Assembly (NCBI RefSeq): GCF_027620315.1
Contig: NZ_JAPNNL010000024.1
Span: 1-58,877 of the forward strand
DNA from: Nonomuraea corallina
GTDB taxonomy: Bacteria > Actinomycetota > Actinomycetes > Streptosporangiales > Streptosporangiaceae
Length of the DNA: 58,877 bases
Direction: 5' to 3'
Below the pieces are notes generated by a model that did not search any database, was not told the origin of the DNA, and worked only from the letters and a program-made list of their open reading frames with translations. A program made the translations under genes and the position numbers. Shown piece after piece: positions 49,196-57,527 of the stretch (within the stretch, counting starts at the first letter, position 1; every line of letters begins with the position of its first letter).

Positions 49196-50008
49196 ATGTA
49201 TAGCGAGTATCCGGCCGTCGACGGCCTGGTCACGGGGCTGTCGGAGGGTGTGCTCTCCCTGCGCCTCGACGATCCGCGCCGGCGCAACGCGCTCAACGAC
49301 CGCTCCATGCGCGGCGTCATCGACGCCCTGGAGCTGGCCCAGAACGACGAGCGGGTACGCGCCGTCCTCCTGTCGGGCGAGGGCCGCGACTTCTGCAGCG
49401 GCTTCGACATCGTGTCGCGCAACGCGGGCTCCGGCGGCAGGCCGCGCCCCGGCGCGATCCAGCGGCGGCTGCCGTCCCAGGCGCACCGGCTGATCCCGCA
49501 GCTGTGCGAGCTGCAGGTGCCGGTGGTGTGCGCGGTCACCGGGTACGCGGTCGGGATCGGGTTCCAGCTCGCGCTGGCCGCAGACTTCGTGGTCGCCGAC
49601 ACCACGGCCACCTTCTGGCAGCCGTTCATCACCCGGGGGATGACGCCCGACAGCGGCGCCACCTGGCTGACCGCCCGCGCGGTCGGCCCGCTGCGCGCCC
49701 GCCGCCTGCTCATGCTCGGCGAGCGGCTCGACGCCGCGACGGCGAGCGCGTGGGGGATCGTGCACGAGGTCGTCGAGCCGGGCCGGGCGGGCGAGGTGGC
49801 GGGCGAGCTCGCCGCCCGGCTGGCGGCGGGGCCGACGGTGGCGCTGGGCCTCACCAAGGCTCTGATCAACCAGGCCGCCGACGCCGCGCTGGCCGAGCAG
49901 CTGCCCGCCGAGGCGTTCGCGCTGGAGATCTCCTCCCGCAGCCAGGACTTCCGCGAGGGCCTGGGCGCCTTCGTGGACAAACGCGAGCCGAAGTTCACCG
50001 GGAGGTGA
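49196..50008 (+). CDS. Crotonase-family protein (isomerase/hydratase-like)
   Basis: 270 residues from ATG 49196, with no ribosome site and a -10 box just upstream, so leaderless translation is likely. RRRNALNDRSMRGVIDALEL, DFCSGFDIV and VTGYAVGIGFQLALAADFVVA identify the fold. The first glutamate position is Gln (GIGFQLAL). TRGMTPDSGATWLTARAVG has the Pro-Asp-x-Gly motif that in PaaG-like isomerases supplies a catalytic aspartate. It is 20 bases upstream of a synthetase on the same strand. Confidence 0.88.
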   Translation: MYSEYPAVDGLVTGLSEGVLSLRLDDPRRRNALNDRSMRGVIDALELAQNDERVRAVLLSGEGRDFCSGFDIVSRNAGSGGRPRPGAIQRRLPSQAHRLIPQLCELQVPVVCAVTGYAVGIGFQLALAADFVVADTTATFWQPFITRGMTPDSGATWLTARAVGPLRARRLLMLGERLDAATASAWGIVHEVVEPGRAGEVAGELAARLAAGPTVALGLTKALINQAADAALAEQLPAEAFALEISSRSQDFREGLGAFVDKREPKFTGR

Positions 50009-50028
50009 CCGCCGTGGAGGAGGGGTCG

Positions 50029-51654
50029 ATGCAGACCAAACAGTCGACGCGGGCCGAGGGTCCGGCGCAGGTCGGGGGGTCGATGGAGCGGGCGGCGGAG
50101 CGGACCGTGCCGCGCATGCTGATGGCCGGGGCCGAGAGGTTCGCCGACCGGCCGGCGGTGATCGACGGCGGGACCGAGCTGACGTACCGGGAGCTGCTGG
50201 CCAGAGCGCTGGAGGTGGCGCGCGGCGCCATCGCGCTGGGCGTCAGGCCCGGCGACCGGGTGGGCATCTGGGCGCCCAACACCCACCGCTGGGTGGTCGC
50301 CTCGCTGGGCCTGCACTGCGCCGGTGCGACCGTGGTCCCGCTCAACACCCGCTACCGCGGCCGCGAGGCCCGCGAGATCCTGGGCAGGGTCAGGGCCACG
50401 GCCGTCTTCCTGGACAACGGCTTCCTCGGCTACGACTACGCGGCCGCGCTGCGCGAGCGCGACGAGGACGAGCCCGCGCTCGACGGCCTCGCGGTCGTCG
50501 ACATGCTGGACGGCGGCGACGGGCTGGGCTGGGCGGACTTCCTGGCCGGCGGCGCGGCGGTGAGCGAAGAAACCGCCCGCCGGACCGCGCTGGCGGTGGA
50601 CCCGGACGACCTGAGCGAGATCATCTTCACCTCCGGCACCACCGGGCGGGCCAAGGGCGTGACCATCCCGCACGGCGCCTGCCTGGACCTGTACGCCTCG
50701 TACGGCCGGATCTGGGGGCTGCGGCCCGGCGACCGTTACCTGGTGTCGCTGCCGTTCTTCCACACCGGCGGCAACAAGGCCGGCATGATCACGAGCCTGA
50801 TGAATGGGCTGACGATCGTGCCGCTGCCCGTGTTCGACCCGGCGGAGGTGCTGCGGATCGTCGAGTCCGTCCGCGTCTCGGTCATGAACGGGCCGCCCAC
50901 CGTCTACTACGCGCTGCTGGAGAGCCCGGAGCGGGCCTCGCGCGATCTCGGGTCGCTGCGCGTGGCCGCCACCGGGGCGGCGGTGGTGCCGGTGGCGCTG
51001 GTCGAGCGGGCCCGTTCCGAGCTGCCGTTCGAGCACTTCATCACCGCCTACGGGATGACCGAGTGCTTCGGCACCGCGACCATGTGCCGCCAGGGCGACT
51101 CCGCCGACGTGATCGCCCGTACCAACGGGCGCGCGCTGCCCGGCATCGAGTTGCGGGTCGTGGACGCCGAGGGGCGTGACCTGCCGCCGGGCGAGCCGGG
51201 CGAGGTGCTGATCCGCGGCGCCAACGTGACGCCGGGCTACTGGGAGGACCCGGACGCCACGGCGCAGGCGATCGACCCCGGCGGCTGGCTGCACTCGGGC
51301 GACGTCGGCACGCTGGACGCCGACGGCAACCTCAAGATCACCGATCGGATCAAGGACCTCTTCTTCGTCGGCGGGTTCAACGTCTCGCCCGCCGAGGTCG
51401 AGCAGGCGCTGGCCCGCCATCCGGCCGTCTCGGAGGTGGCCGTGATCGGCGTGCCGGACGCCCGGCTCGGCGAGGTGGCCAGGGCGTACGTGGTGCGCCG
51501 CCGCGGCGCCGAGGCCACCGGCGAGGAGATCATCGCGTGGGTGCGGGAGCGGCTGGCCAACTTCAAGGTCCCCCGTACGGTCGAGTTCGTCGACGAGCTG
51601 CCCCGCAACGCCAGCGGCAAGGTGCTCAGGCGCGACCTGCGCGCCGCGCTCTGA
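50029..51654 (+). CDS. Acyl-CoA synthetase (AMP-forming), FadD-like
   Basis: 541 residues from ATG 50029, chosen for the GGAGGAGGGG site. The P-loop FTSGTTGRAKGVTIPHG (about 203-219), FITAYGMTECFGTATM, GWLHSGDVGTLDADGNLKITDRIKDLFFVGGFNVSPAEVE and NASGKVLRRDL with the catalytic lysine are complete. It activates a carboxylic acid. It is cotranscribed with the 49196 crotonase, and precedes the branched-chain-type ABC operon by 110 bases. Confidence 0.9.
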   Translation: MQTKQSTRAEGPAQVGGSMERAAERTVPRMLMAGAERFADRPAVIDGGTELTYRELLARALEVARGAIALGVRPGDRVGIWAPNTHRWVVASLGLHCAGATVVPLNTRYRGREAREILGRVRATAVFLDNGFLGYDYAAALRERDEDEPALDGLAVVDMLDGGDGLGWADFLAGGAAVSEETARRTALAVDPDDLSEIIFTSGTTGRAKGVTIPHGACLDLYASYGRIWGLRPGDRYLVSLPFFHTGGNKAGMITSLMNGLTIVPLPVFDPAEVLRIVESVRVSVMNGPPTVYYALLESPERASRDLGSLRVAATGAAVVPVALVERARSELPFEHFITAYGMTECFGTATMCRQGDSADVIARTNGRALPGIELRVVDAEGRDLPPGEPGEVLIRGANVTPGYWEDPDATAQAIDPGGWLHSGDVGTLDADGNLKITDRIKDLFFVGGFNVSPAEVEQALARHPAVSEVAVIGVPDARLGEVARAYVVRRRGAEATGEEIIAWVRERLANFKVPRTVEFVDELPRNASGKVLRRDLRAAL

Positions 51655-51738
51655 CCTTGGCCGACGCGACCTTCACAATTTCCCGTTGCCCATTGCCAAG
51701 GAGAGACCCTTGTGCCAGCCTTCTCTTACTAGGATTCA

Positions 51739-51769
51739 ATCATAGATAAGATTGGATTGATGCAATGAT
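51739..51769. promoter_or_regulatory. Two diverged copies of the shared element at the Liv-type operon start
   Basis: ATCATAGATAAGAT (51739-51752) and ATTGATGCAATGAT (51756-51769) each fit about 8 of 10 positions. The second covers the ATG at 51765. TAAGAT (51747-51752) could be a -10 box, again giving a nearly leaderless start. Confidence 0.55.
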
Positions 51770-52970
51770 AGGCCGACGGGCGAGGTGGGCGGCGCTGGCA
51801 GCCGCCCTGCTCGCGCTCCCGGCGTGTGGCGCCGCCGAGGAAGCCGGGACAGCAGGGGCGGCTGAGGCCCCGTACGTGATCATGGTGAGTGCCGGCAGCG
51901 ACGCGGGCCCGGTCACCGACCAGCTCATCACCGGCGTGAACTCGGTCAAGGCCGGGGTCGAGACGGTCAACGAGGCCGGCGGGATCAACGGGCGGCAGAT
52001 CAAGCTGATCGAGTCGCCGGACAACGCCAACCCGACCAAGGCGGTGTCCGGCCTGCGGGCGCAGCTCGCCAAGGAGAAGCCGGACGCCTACATCGTCACG
52101 GCGGGCACCCAGGTCAGCTCGGCGGTCGCGCCGATCCTGAACCAGAACAAGATCCTGTTCATGAACTCCGCCAACCTCGACGAGACGGCCGACCCGAAGC
52201 AGCACCCGCTGGCCTTCAACCTGGCCGCCTCCCCCCGCGTGGTCGTCGAGGACTACCTGCCCGTGTTCGAGGCCGAGGGCTACAAGAAGATCGGCATCCT
52301 GCACGGCAACTCCCCGTACGCCAAGACGTTCGGTGAGCTGGCCGAGACCGTGTTCAAGGAGAACGGCTACGAGGTCGTGGGCAACGTCGAGTACGACTCC
52401 GCCGCGCTCGACATGACCGCCCAGATCTCCGCGCTCCGCGACGCCGCCCCCGACGTGGTCGTCTTCAACGCCTACGGCGCCCCCACCGGCTACGTGCTCA
52501 AGGGCATGACCAAGCTGGGCTGGGACGTCCCGATGCTGGGCGAGACGTCGGTCGCCTCCACCCCGCTGGTCACCCAGGAGCCGCCGGACGGCCTGCTCGG
52601 CCTGCCCGAGGTCAAGAACCTCAAGATCGAGGTGAACGCGGCCACGGTCTACGACCCGGCGGCGGAGGCCACGAACAAGGCGGTCGAGAAGATGAAGGCG
52701 CTCGGCGGCATCAAGGGCGCGATGGTCAACGTCCTGGGCTACGACGGAGTCCTGCTCATCGCCGCCGGAGCCAAGAGCGCCGGCAGCACCGACGCCGCGG
52801 CCATCGCCAAGGCGCTGGAGGACCCGAAGGTCAACGGCAACGCGGGCACCGCCGTCTACGGCAGCTACCCGTACTCGGCGGACTCGCACGAGCCCAAGCT
52901 GCCGCGCGGCACCCACACGTTCGTGCCGCCCGCCCCGATCGTCAACGGCCAGATGGGCGCGTCCAAGTGA
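51765..52970 (+). CDS. Branched-chain-amino-acid-type ABC substrate-binding lipoprotein
   Basis: 401 residues from ATG 51765. The lipoprotein signal AALLALPACGAAEE places the modified Cys at about residue 21. The mature part follows the LivJ-type Venus-flytrap fold: GVETVNEAGGINGRQIKLIESPDNANPTKAVSGLRAQLAKEKPDAY, then ILHGNSPYAKTFGELAETVFKENGYEVVGNVEYD. The ligand is likely an organic acid or amide rather than a plain amino acid, given the context. It starts the Liv-type operon and ends with a 4-base overlap with the permease. Confidence 0.88.
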   Translation: MIGRRARWAALAAALLALPACGAAEEAGTAGAAEAPYVIMVSAGSDAGPVTDQLITGVNSVKAGVETVNEAGGINGRQIKLIESPDNANPTKAVSGLRAQLAKEKPDAYIVTAGTQVSSAVAPILNQNKILFMNSANLDETADPKQHPLAFNLAASPRVVVEDYLPVFEAEGYKKIGILHGNSPYAKTFGELAETVFKENGYEVVGNVEYDSAALDMTAQISALRDAAPDVVVFNAYGAPTGYVLKGMTKLGWDVPMLGETSVASTPLVTQEPPDGLLGLPEVKNLKIEVNAATVYDPAAEATNKAVEKMKALGGIKGAMVNVLGYDGVLLIAAGAKSAGSTDAAAIAKALEDPKVNGNAGTAVYGSYPYSADSHEPKLPRGTHTFVPPAPIVNGQMGASK

Positions 52971-53824
52971 CGCTGATCTACGCGGGGCTGTCGCTGGGAG
53001 CCGTGTACGCGCTCGTGGCCATCGGTTACAACATCGTCTTCGTGGCCTCGCGGTCGTTCAACTTCGCGCAGGCCCAGCTGATGATGATCGGCGCTTTCGT
53101 CGCCTACGCCGGCCACGTCACGTTCGGGCTCCCAGCGGTCGCCGTCATCGTCCTGGCGATGGTCGTGGTCATGGTCATCGCCGCGATCGAGGAGCGCATC
53201 GCGGTCAGGCCCGTCGCGGACCACCAGACCCAGCTGATCACCACGCTCGGGTTCGGCACGGTCCTGACGGGCCTGGCCCAGCTCATCTGGGGCACGCAGC
53301 CGCTGGAGGTGCCGTTCATCGGCTCCAAGGAGGCGATCACCCTCGCCGGCGGCCGGGTCTACACCTTCGAGATCGGCCTGATCGTCATGGCCGTGGTGCT
53401 CGTGGTCGGCATCCACCTCTACACCCGCAGGCGGCTCAACGGCCTGGCCGTCGTGGCCATGTCGCAGGACGCCGAGGCGGCGGTGCTGCGCGGGGTCAAC
53501 GTGCGCATGCTCGCCTTCTCCGCGTTCGCGGTCACCGGGCTGCTCGCCGGGCTGATGGGCTTCTTCATCGGCCCCAAGACGTTCGCGGTCGCGACGCTCG
53601 GCTCCGCGCTGGCGCTGAAGGGCTTCGTGGCGCTGGCCATCGGCGGCTTCGGCAGCTTCTACGGCGGCCTGGCCGGCGGCTTCACCGTCGGACTGGTGGA
53701 GGAGCACGCGGCCCGCTACCTCGGCTCGGAGTTCAGCAACCTGAGCGTCTTCGCGATCCTCCTGCTGGTGCTGATGATCCGGCCCACCGGGCTGTTCGGC
53801 AAGGTCCAAGAACGGATGGTGTGA
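52967..53824 (+). CDS. LivH-like ABC permease
   Basis: 285 residues from GTG 52967, overlapping the previous stop. About eight membrane segments; ITTLGFGTVLTGLAQLIWG, DAEAAVLRGVNVRMLAFSAFAVTGLLAGLMGFF and GFVALAIGGFGSFYGGLAGGFTVGLVEEHAARYLG are the conserved LivH features. It forms the pore together with the LivM-type half of the next protein. The overlap of both ends implies tight coupling in a single transcript. Confidence 0.9.
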   Translation: MTLIYAGLSLGAVYALVAIGYNIVFVASRSFNFAQAQLMMIGAFVAYAGHVTFGLPAVAVIVLAMVVVMVIAAIEERIAVRPVADHQTQLITTLGFGTVLTGLAQLIWGTQPLEVPFIGSKEAITLAGGRVYTFEIGLIVMAVVLVVGIHLYTRRRLNGLAVVAMSQDAEAAVLRGVNVRMLAFSAFAVTGLLAGLMGFFIGPKTFAVATLGSALALKGFVALAIGGFGSFYGGLAGGFTVGLVEEHAARYLGSEFSNLSVFAILLLVLMIRPTGLFGKVQERMV

Positions 53825-55644
53825 CGACGATGAAGGCGTGGACCGCCCTCCGGGCGGTGCCGTCGTGGGCGTACCCGGCGCTGCTGGGAGTCCTGCTGCT
53901 GGCGCTGCCCTTCCTGGGCGCGGGCTACGGGCTGACCCGGCAGGTGGAGCTGACGCTCATCATGGCGCTCATCGTCAGCGGCCTGAACCTCTCGCTCGGG
54001 TACGCGGGCCAGCTCGCCATCGGGCAGGTGGCCATGTACGCCGCGGGCGCCTACACGGCGGCCATCCTGTCCAAGGCCGGAACCACCGACCTGCTGGTCC
54101 ACCTGGTCGCGGCCGGGCTGGCGGCGCTGGTCGTGGGCATCCTCACCGGCATCCCCGGGCTGCGGCTGGGCTCCTGGTCGCTGGCCATGACGTCGTTCTT
54201 CCTGGTGCTGCTCGTCCCCGACGTGGTGACGATCCTGGAGGAGCACACCGGTGGCGCGCACGGCCTGTCCGGCATCCCCGCCGCGACGCTGTTCGGCTAC
54301 CAGCTCGCGCCGGAGGACTTCTACTTCTGCGTGGTCGCGGTCGCCATCCTGTGGTTCGCCGCCTTCCGCAACATCGTGGCGTCCCGGCACGGCATCGCCT
54401 TCCAGGTGCTCAAGCAGAGCCCGGTGCTGGCGTCCTCGGTCGGCATGTCCATCTTCCGCACCAAGCTCGCCGGGTACGCGATCGGCGCCATCCCGGCCGG
54501 CCTCGCGGGAGCGCTCTTCGCCAACCTGGACCTGTTCGTGTCGCTGGACGCCTTCACCTTCCACGTCGCGACCGGCGCCCTGGCCGCCTCCATCCTGGGC
54601 GGCTCGGTCAGCGTGTACGGGGCGCTGATCGGCGCGGGCGTCGTCGAGTACGGCACCTCGCAGTCGACCAGCTTCCAGGAGTACTCGCTGGTCTTCTTCG
54701 GCCTGTTCCTGCTGATCGGCGGCGTGCTGATGAGCGGCGGCCTGGCGGGCGCGGCCCGCAAGCTGGTCGCCAGGCTCGACCGGGCGGCCGGCGTGACCCG
54801 GGGGGACGCCGCCGAGGCGCCGACGCGGCTCGGCCGCATCGCCGGCGGCACGCTGGAGGTCACCGGCGTGACCAAGGCCTTCGGCGGCAACCAGGCGCTC
54901 GCCGGCGCGGCGCTGCGCGCCGAGCCCGGCCGCGTCACCGCGCTGATCGGCCCCAACGGCTCCGGCAAGACCACGCTGCTCAACCTCGTCTGCGGCTACT
55001 ACCGCAGGGACGCCGGCACCATCACGCTGGACGGCAAGGAGATCGGCACGGCCGCGACGCACCGCATCGCCCGGCTGGGCGTGGCGCGGACGTTCCAGAC
55101 GCCGCTGATCCCGCCCGGCATCACCGTCAGGGACGTGGTGGCCTCGGGCCGCTACGCCGCCGACCCCGCCTCCTTCGGCGGGGCGATCCTGCGCAGCCGG
55201 CGCTTCCGGCGCGTGCAGCGGCGCGACCGCGACCGGGCCGCCGAGGCGCTCGCGCTCGTCGGGCTGACCCACCTGGCCGACACCGAGGCGGTCACGCTGC
55301 CGCTCGGCATGCGCCGGCTGCTGGAGGTCGCCCGGGCGCTGGTCGCCGAGCCCAAGGTGCTGCTGCTCGACGAGGTGGCCTCCGGACTGGACGAGGCCGA
55401 GGTCGAGACGCTCGCCGCGCTCATCCGCCGGATCCGCGACGCCGGCTGCACGGTCATCCTGGTCGAGCACAACTTCGGCCTGGTGCTGTCGCTGGCCGAC
55501 GAGATCGTGGTGCTGGCCCGCGGCTCCGTGCTCGCCTCCGGCACCCCCGCCGAGATCGAGGCCGACCCTCGGGTCCGCGACGAATACCTCGGCGTGAACG
55601 ACGAGGACGACGCGGTGCCCGCGGGGAAGGAGGAAGGCGTATGA
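53821..55644 (+). CDS. Fused LivM-type permease and LivG-type ATPase
   Basis: 607 residues from GTG 53821 (overlap with the LivH stop). Residues about 1-320 are a LivM permease (GLNLSLGYAGQLAIGQVAMYAAGAYTAAIL, LAASILGGSVSVYGALIGAGVVEYG). Residues about 340-590 are an ATPase: IGPNGSGKTTLLNLVCGYYRRDAGTI Walker A, VLLLDEVASGLDEAE Walker B and ILVEHNFGLVLSLADEIVVLARG. The signature is degenerate, LPLGMRRLLEVARAL, with no LSGGQ. So the two usual genes are joined in one frame; that is seen in the sequence, with no stop between. Confidence 0.9.
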   Translation: MTTMKAWTALRAVPSWAYPALLGVLLLALPFLGAGYGLTRQVELTLIMALIVSGLNLSLGYAGQLAIGQVAMYAAGAYTAAILSKAGTTDLLVHLVAAGLAALVVGILTGIPGLRLGSWSLAMTSFFLVLLVPDVVTILEEHTGGAHGLSGIPAATLFGYQLAPEDFYFCVVAVAILWFAAFRNIVASRHGIAFQVLKQSPVLASSVGMSIFRTKLAGYAIGAIPAGLAGALFANLDLFVSLDAFTFHVATGALAASILGGSVSVYGALIGAGVVEYGTSQSTSFQEYSLVFFGLFLLIGGVLMSGGLAGAARKLVARLDRAAGVTRGDAAEAPTRLGRIAGGTLEVTGVTKAFGGNQALAGAALRAEPGRVTALIGPNGSGKTTLLNLVCGYYRRDAGTITLDGKEIGTAATHRIARLGVARTFQTPLIPPGITVRDVVASGRYAADPASFGGAILRSRRFRRVQRRDRDRAAEALALVGLTHLADTEAVTLPLGMRRLLEVARALVAEPKVLLLDEVASGLDEAEVETLAALIRRIRDAGCTVILVEHNFGLVLSLADEIVVLARGSVLASGTPAEIEADPRVRDEYLGVNDEDDAVPAGKEEGV

Positions 55645-56360
55645 GCGACGCCCTGCTGTCCGTGGCGAACCTCGCCACCGGCTACGGCGACCTGCGCGCG
55701 GTCTGGGACGTCTCGTTCGAGGCCAGGCCGGGACAGGTCACCGCGCTGCTCGGCCGCAACGGCTCCGGCAAGACCACCACGCTGCGCGCCGTGGCCGGGC
55801 TCAACCCGCTGCACGGGGGCGAACTGGTCTACGACGGCCGCCCGCTGGCCCAGATCTCCGCCCACGCCCGGGTCAAGCTCGGGATCAGTTACGTCCAGGA
55901 GGGCAAGCGGGTCTTCCGGGAGCAGACCGTACAGGAGAACCTGCTCCTCGGCGGCTACAGCCTGGGGCTGCGGCGCCGGGCGCTGGAGGGCGAGCTGGCC
56001 CGCATCCACGAGCTCTTCCCGATCCTGCGCGACAAACGCGACTCCCCGGCGGGCTCGCTGTCCGGCGGGCAGCAGCAGATGGTGGCCATCGGGCAGGCGT
56101 TGATGGCCAGGCCGCGCCTGCTCATGCTCGACGAGCCGTCGGGCGGGCTGGCGCCGTCGGTGGTGGCCGAGGTGATGGCCAGGGTGGCCGAGCTGAAGGC
56201 GTCGGGCCTGGCGATCGTGCTGGTCGAGCAGGCGGTCGAGGCGGCCGTCGAGATCGCCGACCACGTGACGGTGATCGACGTCGGCAAGGTCGTGGTGAGC
56301 TCGCCGGTGGCCGAGATCGACGACCTGGAACGGATCAAGGACGCCTGCATGGGCAGGTGA
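55641..56360 (+). CDS. LivF-type ABC ATPase
   Basis: 239 residues from ATG 55641, overlapping the previous stop by 4 bases and preceded by GGAGGAAGG. LLGRNGSGKTTTLRAVAGLNPLHGGEL is Walker A, LSGGQQQMVAIGQALMARPRLLMLDEPSGGLAPSVV the signature and Walker B, and IVLVEQAVEAAVEIADHVTVIDVGKVV the H-loop region. It provides the second ATPase of the importer. It has the intact signature missing from its LivG-type partner. The ACAD follows 21 bases later, so the operon continues. Confidence 0.92.
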   Translation: MSDALLSVANLATGYGDLRAVWDVSFEARPGQVTALLGRNGSGKTTTLRAVAGLNPLHGGELVYDGRPLAQISAHARVKLGISYVQEGKRVFREQTVQENLLLGGYSLGLRRRALEGELARIHELFPILRDKRDSPAGSLSGGQQQMVAIGQALMARPRLLMLDEPSGGLAPSVVAEVMARVAELKASGLAIVLVEQAVEAAVEIADHVTVIDVGKVVVSSPVAEIDDLERIKDACMGR

Positions 56361-56381
56361 CGTGAGAGAGGAAGTCGACAC

Positions 56382-57527
56382 ATGGACAGCGGGGACTTCG
56401 CCGCCGTTCTGAGCACCGTACGGAGTTTCGTACGCGACGTCGTGGTGCCCGCGGAGGAGGTCGTCGAGGAGACCGACGAGATCCCCGAGCGGATCCGCGC
56501 GGCCGCCGCGGAGATGGGCCTGTTCGGCTACACCATCCCGGAGGAGTACGGCGGCCTGGGCTGCGACGCCGAGCAGGACGCCCGCCTGGCCATGGAGCTG
56601 GGCTACACGACCCCGTCGTTCCGCTCGATGTTCGGCACCAACAACGGCATCGCCGGCCAGGTTCTGGTCAACTTCGGCACCGAGCGGCAGAAGGCCGCGT
56701 TCCTGCCCCGGATGGCGGCGGGGGAGTGCGTGGCGTCGTTCGCGCTGACCGAGCCGGAGGCCGGGTCCGACCCGAGCGGCCTGCGCACCCGCGCCGTGCG
56801 CGATGGCGACGACTACGTCATCGACGGTCACAAGCGCTTCATCACCAACGCGGACCGGTCGGACCTGCTCATCGTGTTCGCCCGTACCGGGGAGGCCGGG
56901 CCGAAGGGCATCTCGGTCTTCGCCGTGGACACCGCCACGCCGGGCGTCACCGTGGGCCCGAGGGACAAGAAGATGGGGCAGCGCGGCTCCCACACGAGCG
57001 AGATCCACTTCGACGGCGTCCGGGTGCCGGCCTCCCGGCTGATCGGCGAGGTGGAGAACGAGGGGTTCGCCGCCGCCATGCGCTCGCTGGCCAAGGGCCG
57101 GCTGCACATCGCCGCCTGCTGCGTCGGCCTGGCGCAGCGGCTGGTCGACGAGAGCGTCCGGTACGCCGCTTCCGCCAAGCAGGGCGGCACCGTCATCGGC
57201 GCCTTCCAGCAGGTCCAGGCGATGATCGCGGATTCGCAGACCGAGCTGATGGCGGGCCGCGCGCTCGTGCTCTCGGCCGCCCGCGCCTACGACGACGGCA
57301 CCGACCGGCGGATCGGGCCGTCCAGTGCGAAGCTGTTCTGCAGCGAGATGGCCGGCCGGGTCGCCGACCGCGCCGTCCAGATCCACGGCGGCAGCGGTTA
57401 CATGCACGGCGTGCCGGTCGAGCGCTTCTACCGCGACGCCCGGCTCTACCGCATCTACGAGGGGACCAGCGAGGTGCAGAAACTGATCATTGCCAGGAAC
57501 CTGATCCGCGAGGGAGCAGCCCGGTGA
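56382..57527 (+). CDS. Acyl-CoA dehydrogenase
   Basis: 381 residues from ATG 56382, with GAGAGAGGAAG upstream. Complete ACAD: GYTIPEEYGGLGCDAEQDARLAMEL, VASFALTEPEAGSDPSGLRTRA, YVIDGHKRFITNADRSDLLIVFAR and the C-terminal LYRIYEGTSEVQKLIIARNLI with the expected catalytic glutamate. It should act alone. Cotranscription with the importer and with the thiolase that overlaps its stop places it in the degradation of the imported acid. Confidence 0.92.
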   Translation: MDSGDFAAVLSTVRSFVRDVVVPAEEVVEETDEIPERIRAAAAEMGLFGYTIPEEYGGLGCDAEQDARLAMELGYTTPSFRSMFGTNNGIAGQVLVNFGTERQKAAFLPRMAAGECVASFALTEPEAGSDPSGLRTRAVRDGDDYVIDGHKRFITNADRSDLLIVFARTGEAGPKGISVFAVDTATPGVTVGPRDKKMGQRGSHTSEIHFDGVRVPASRLIGEVENEGFAAAMRSLAKGRLHIAACCVGLAQRLVDESVRYAASAKQGGTVIGAFQQVQAMIADSQTELMAGRALVLSAARAYDDGTDRRIGPSSAKLFCSEMAGRVADRAVQIHGGSGYMHGVPVERFYRDARLYRIYEGTSEVQKLIIARNLIREGAAR

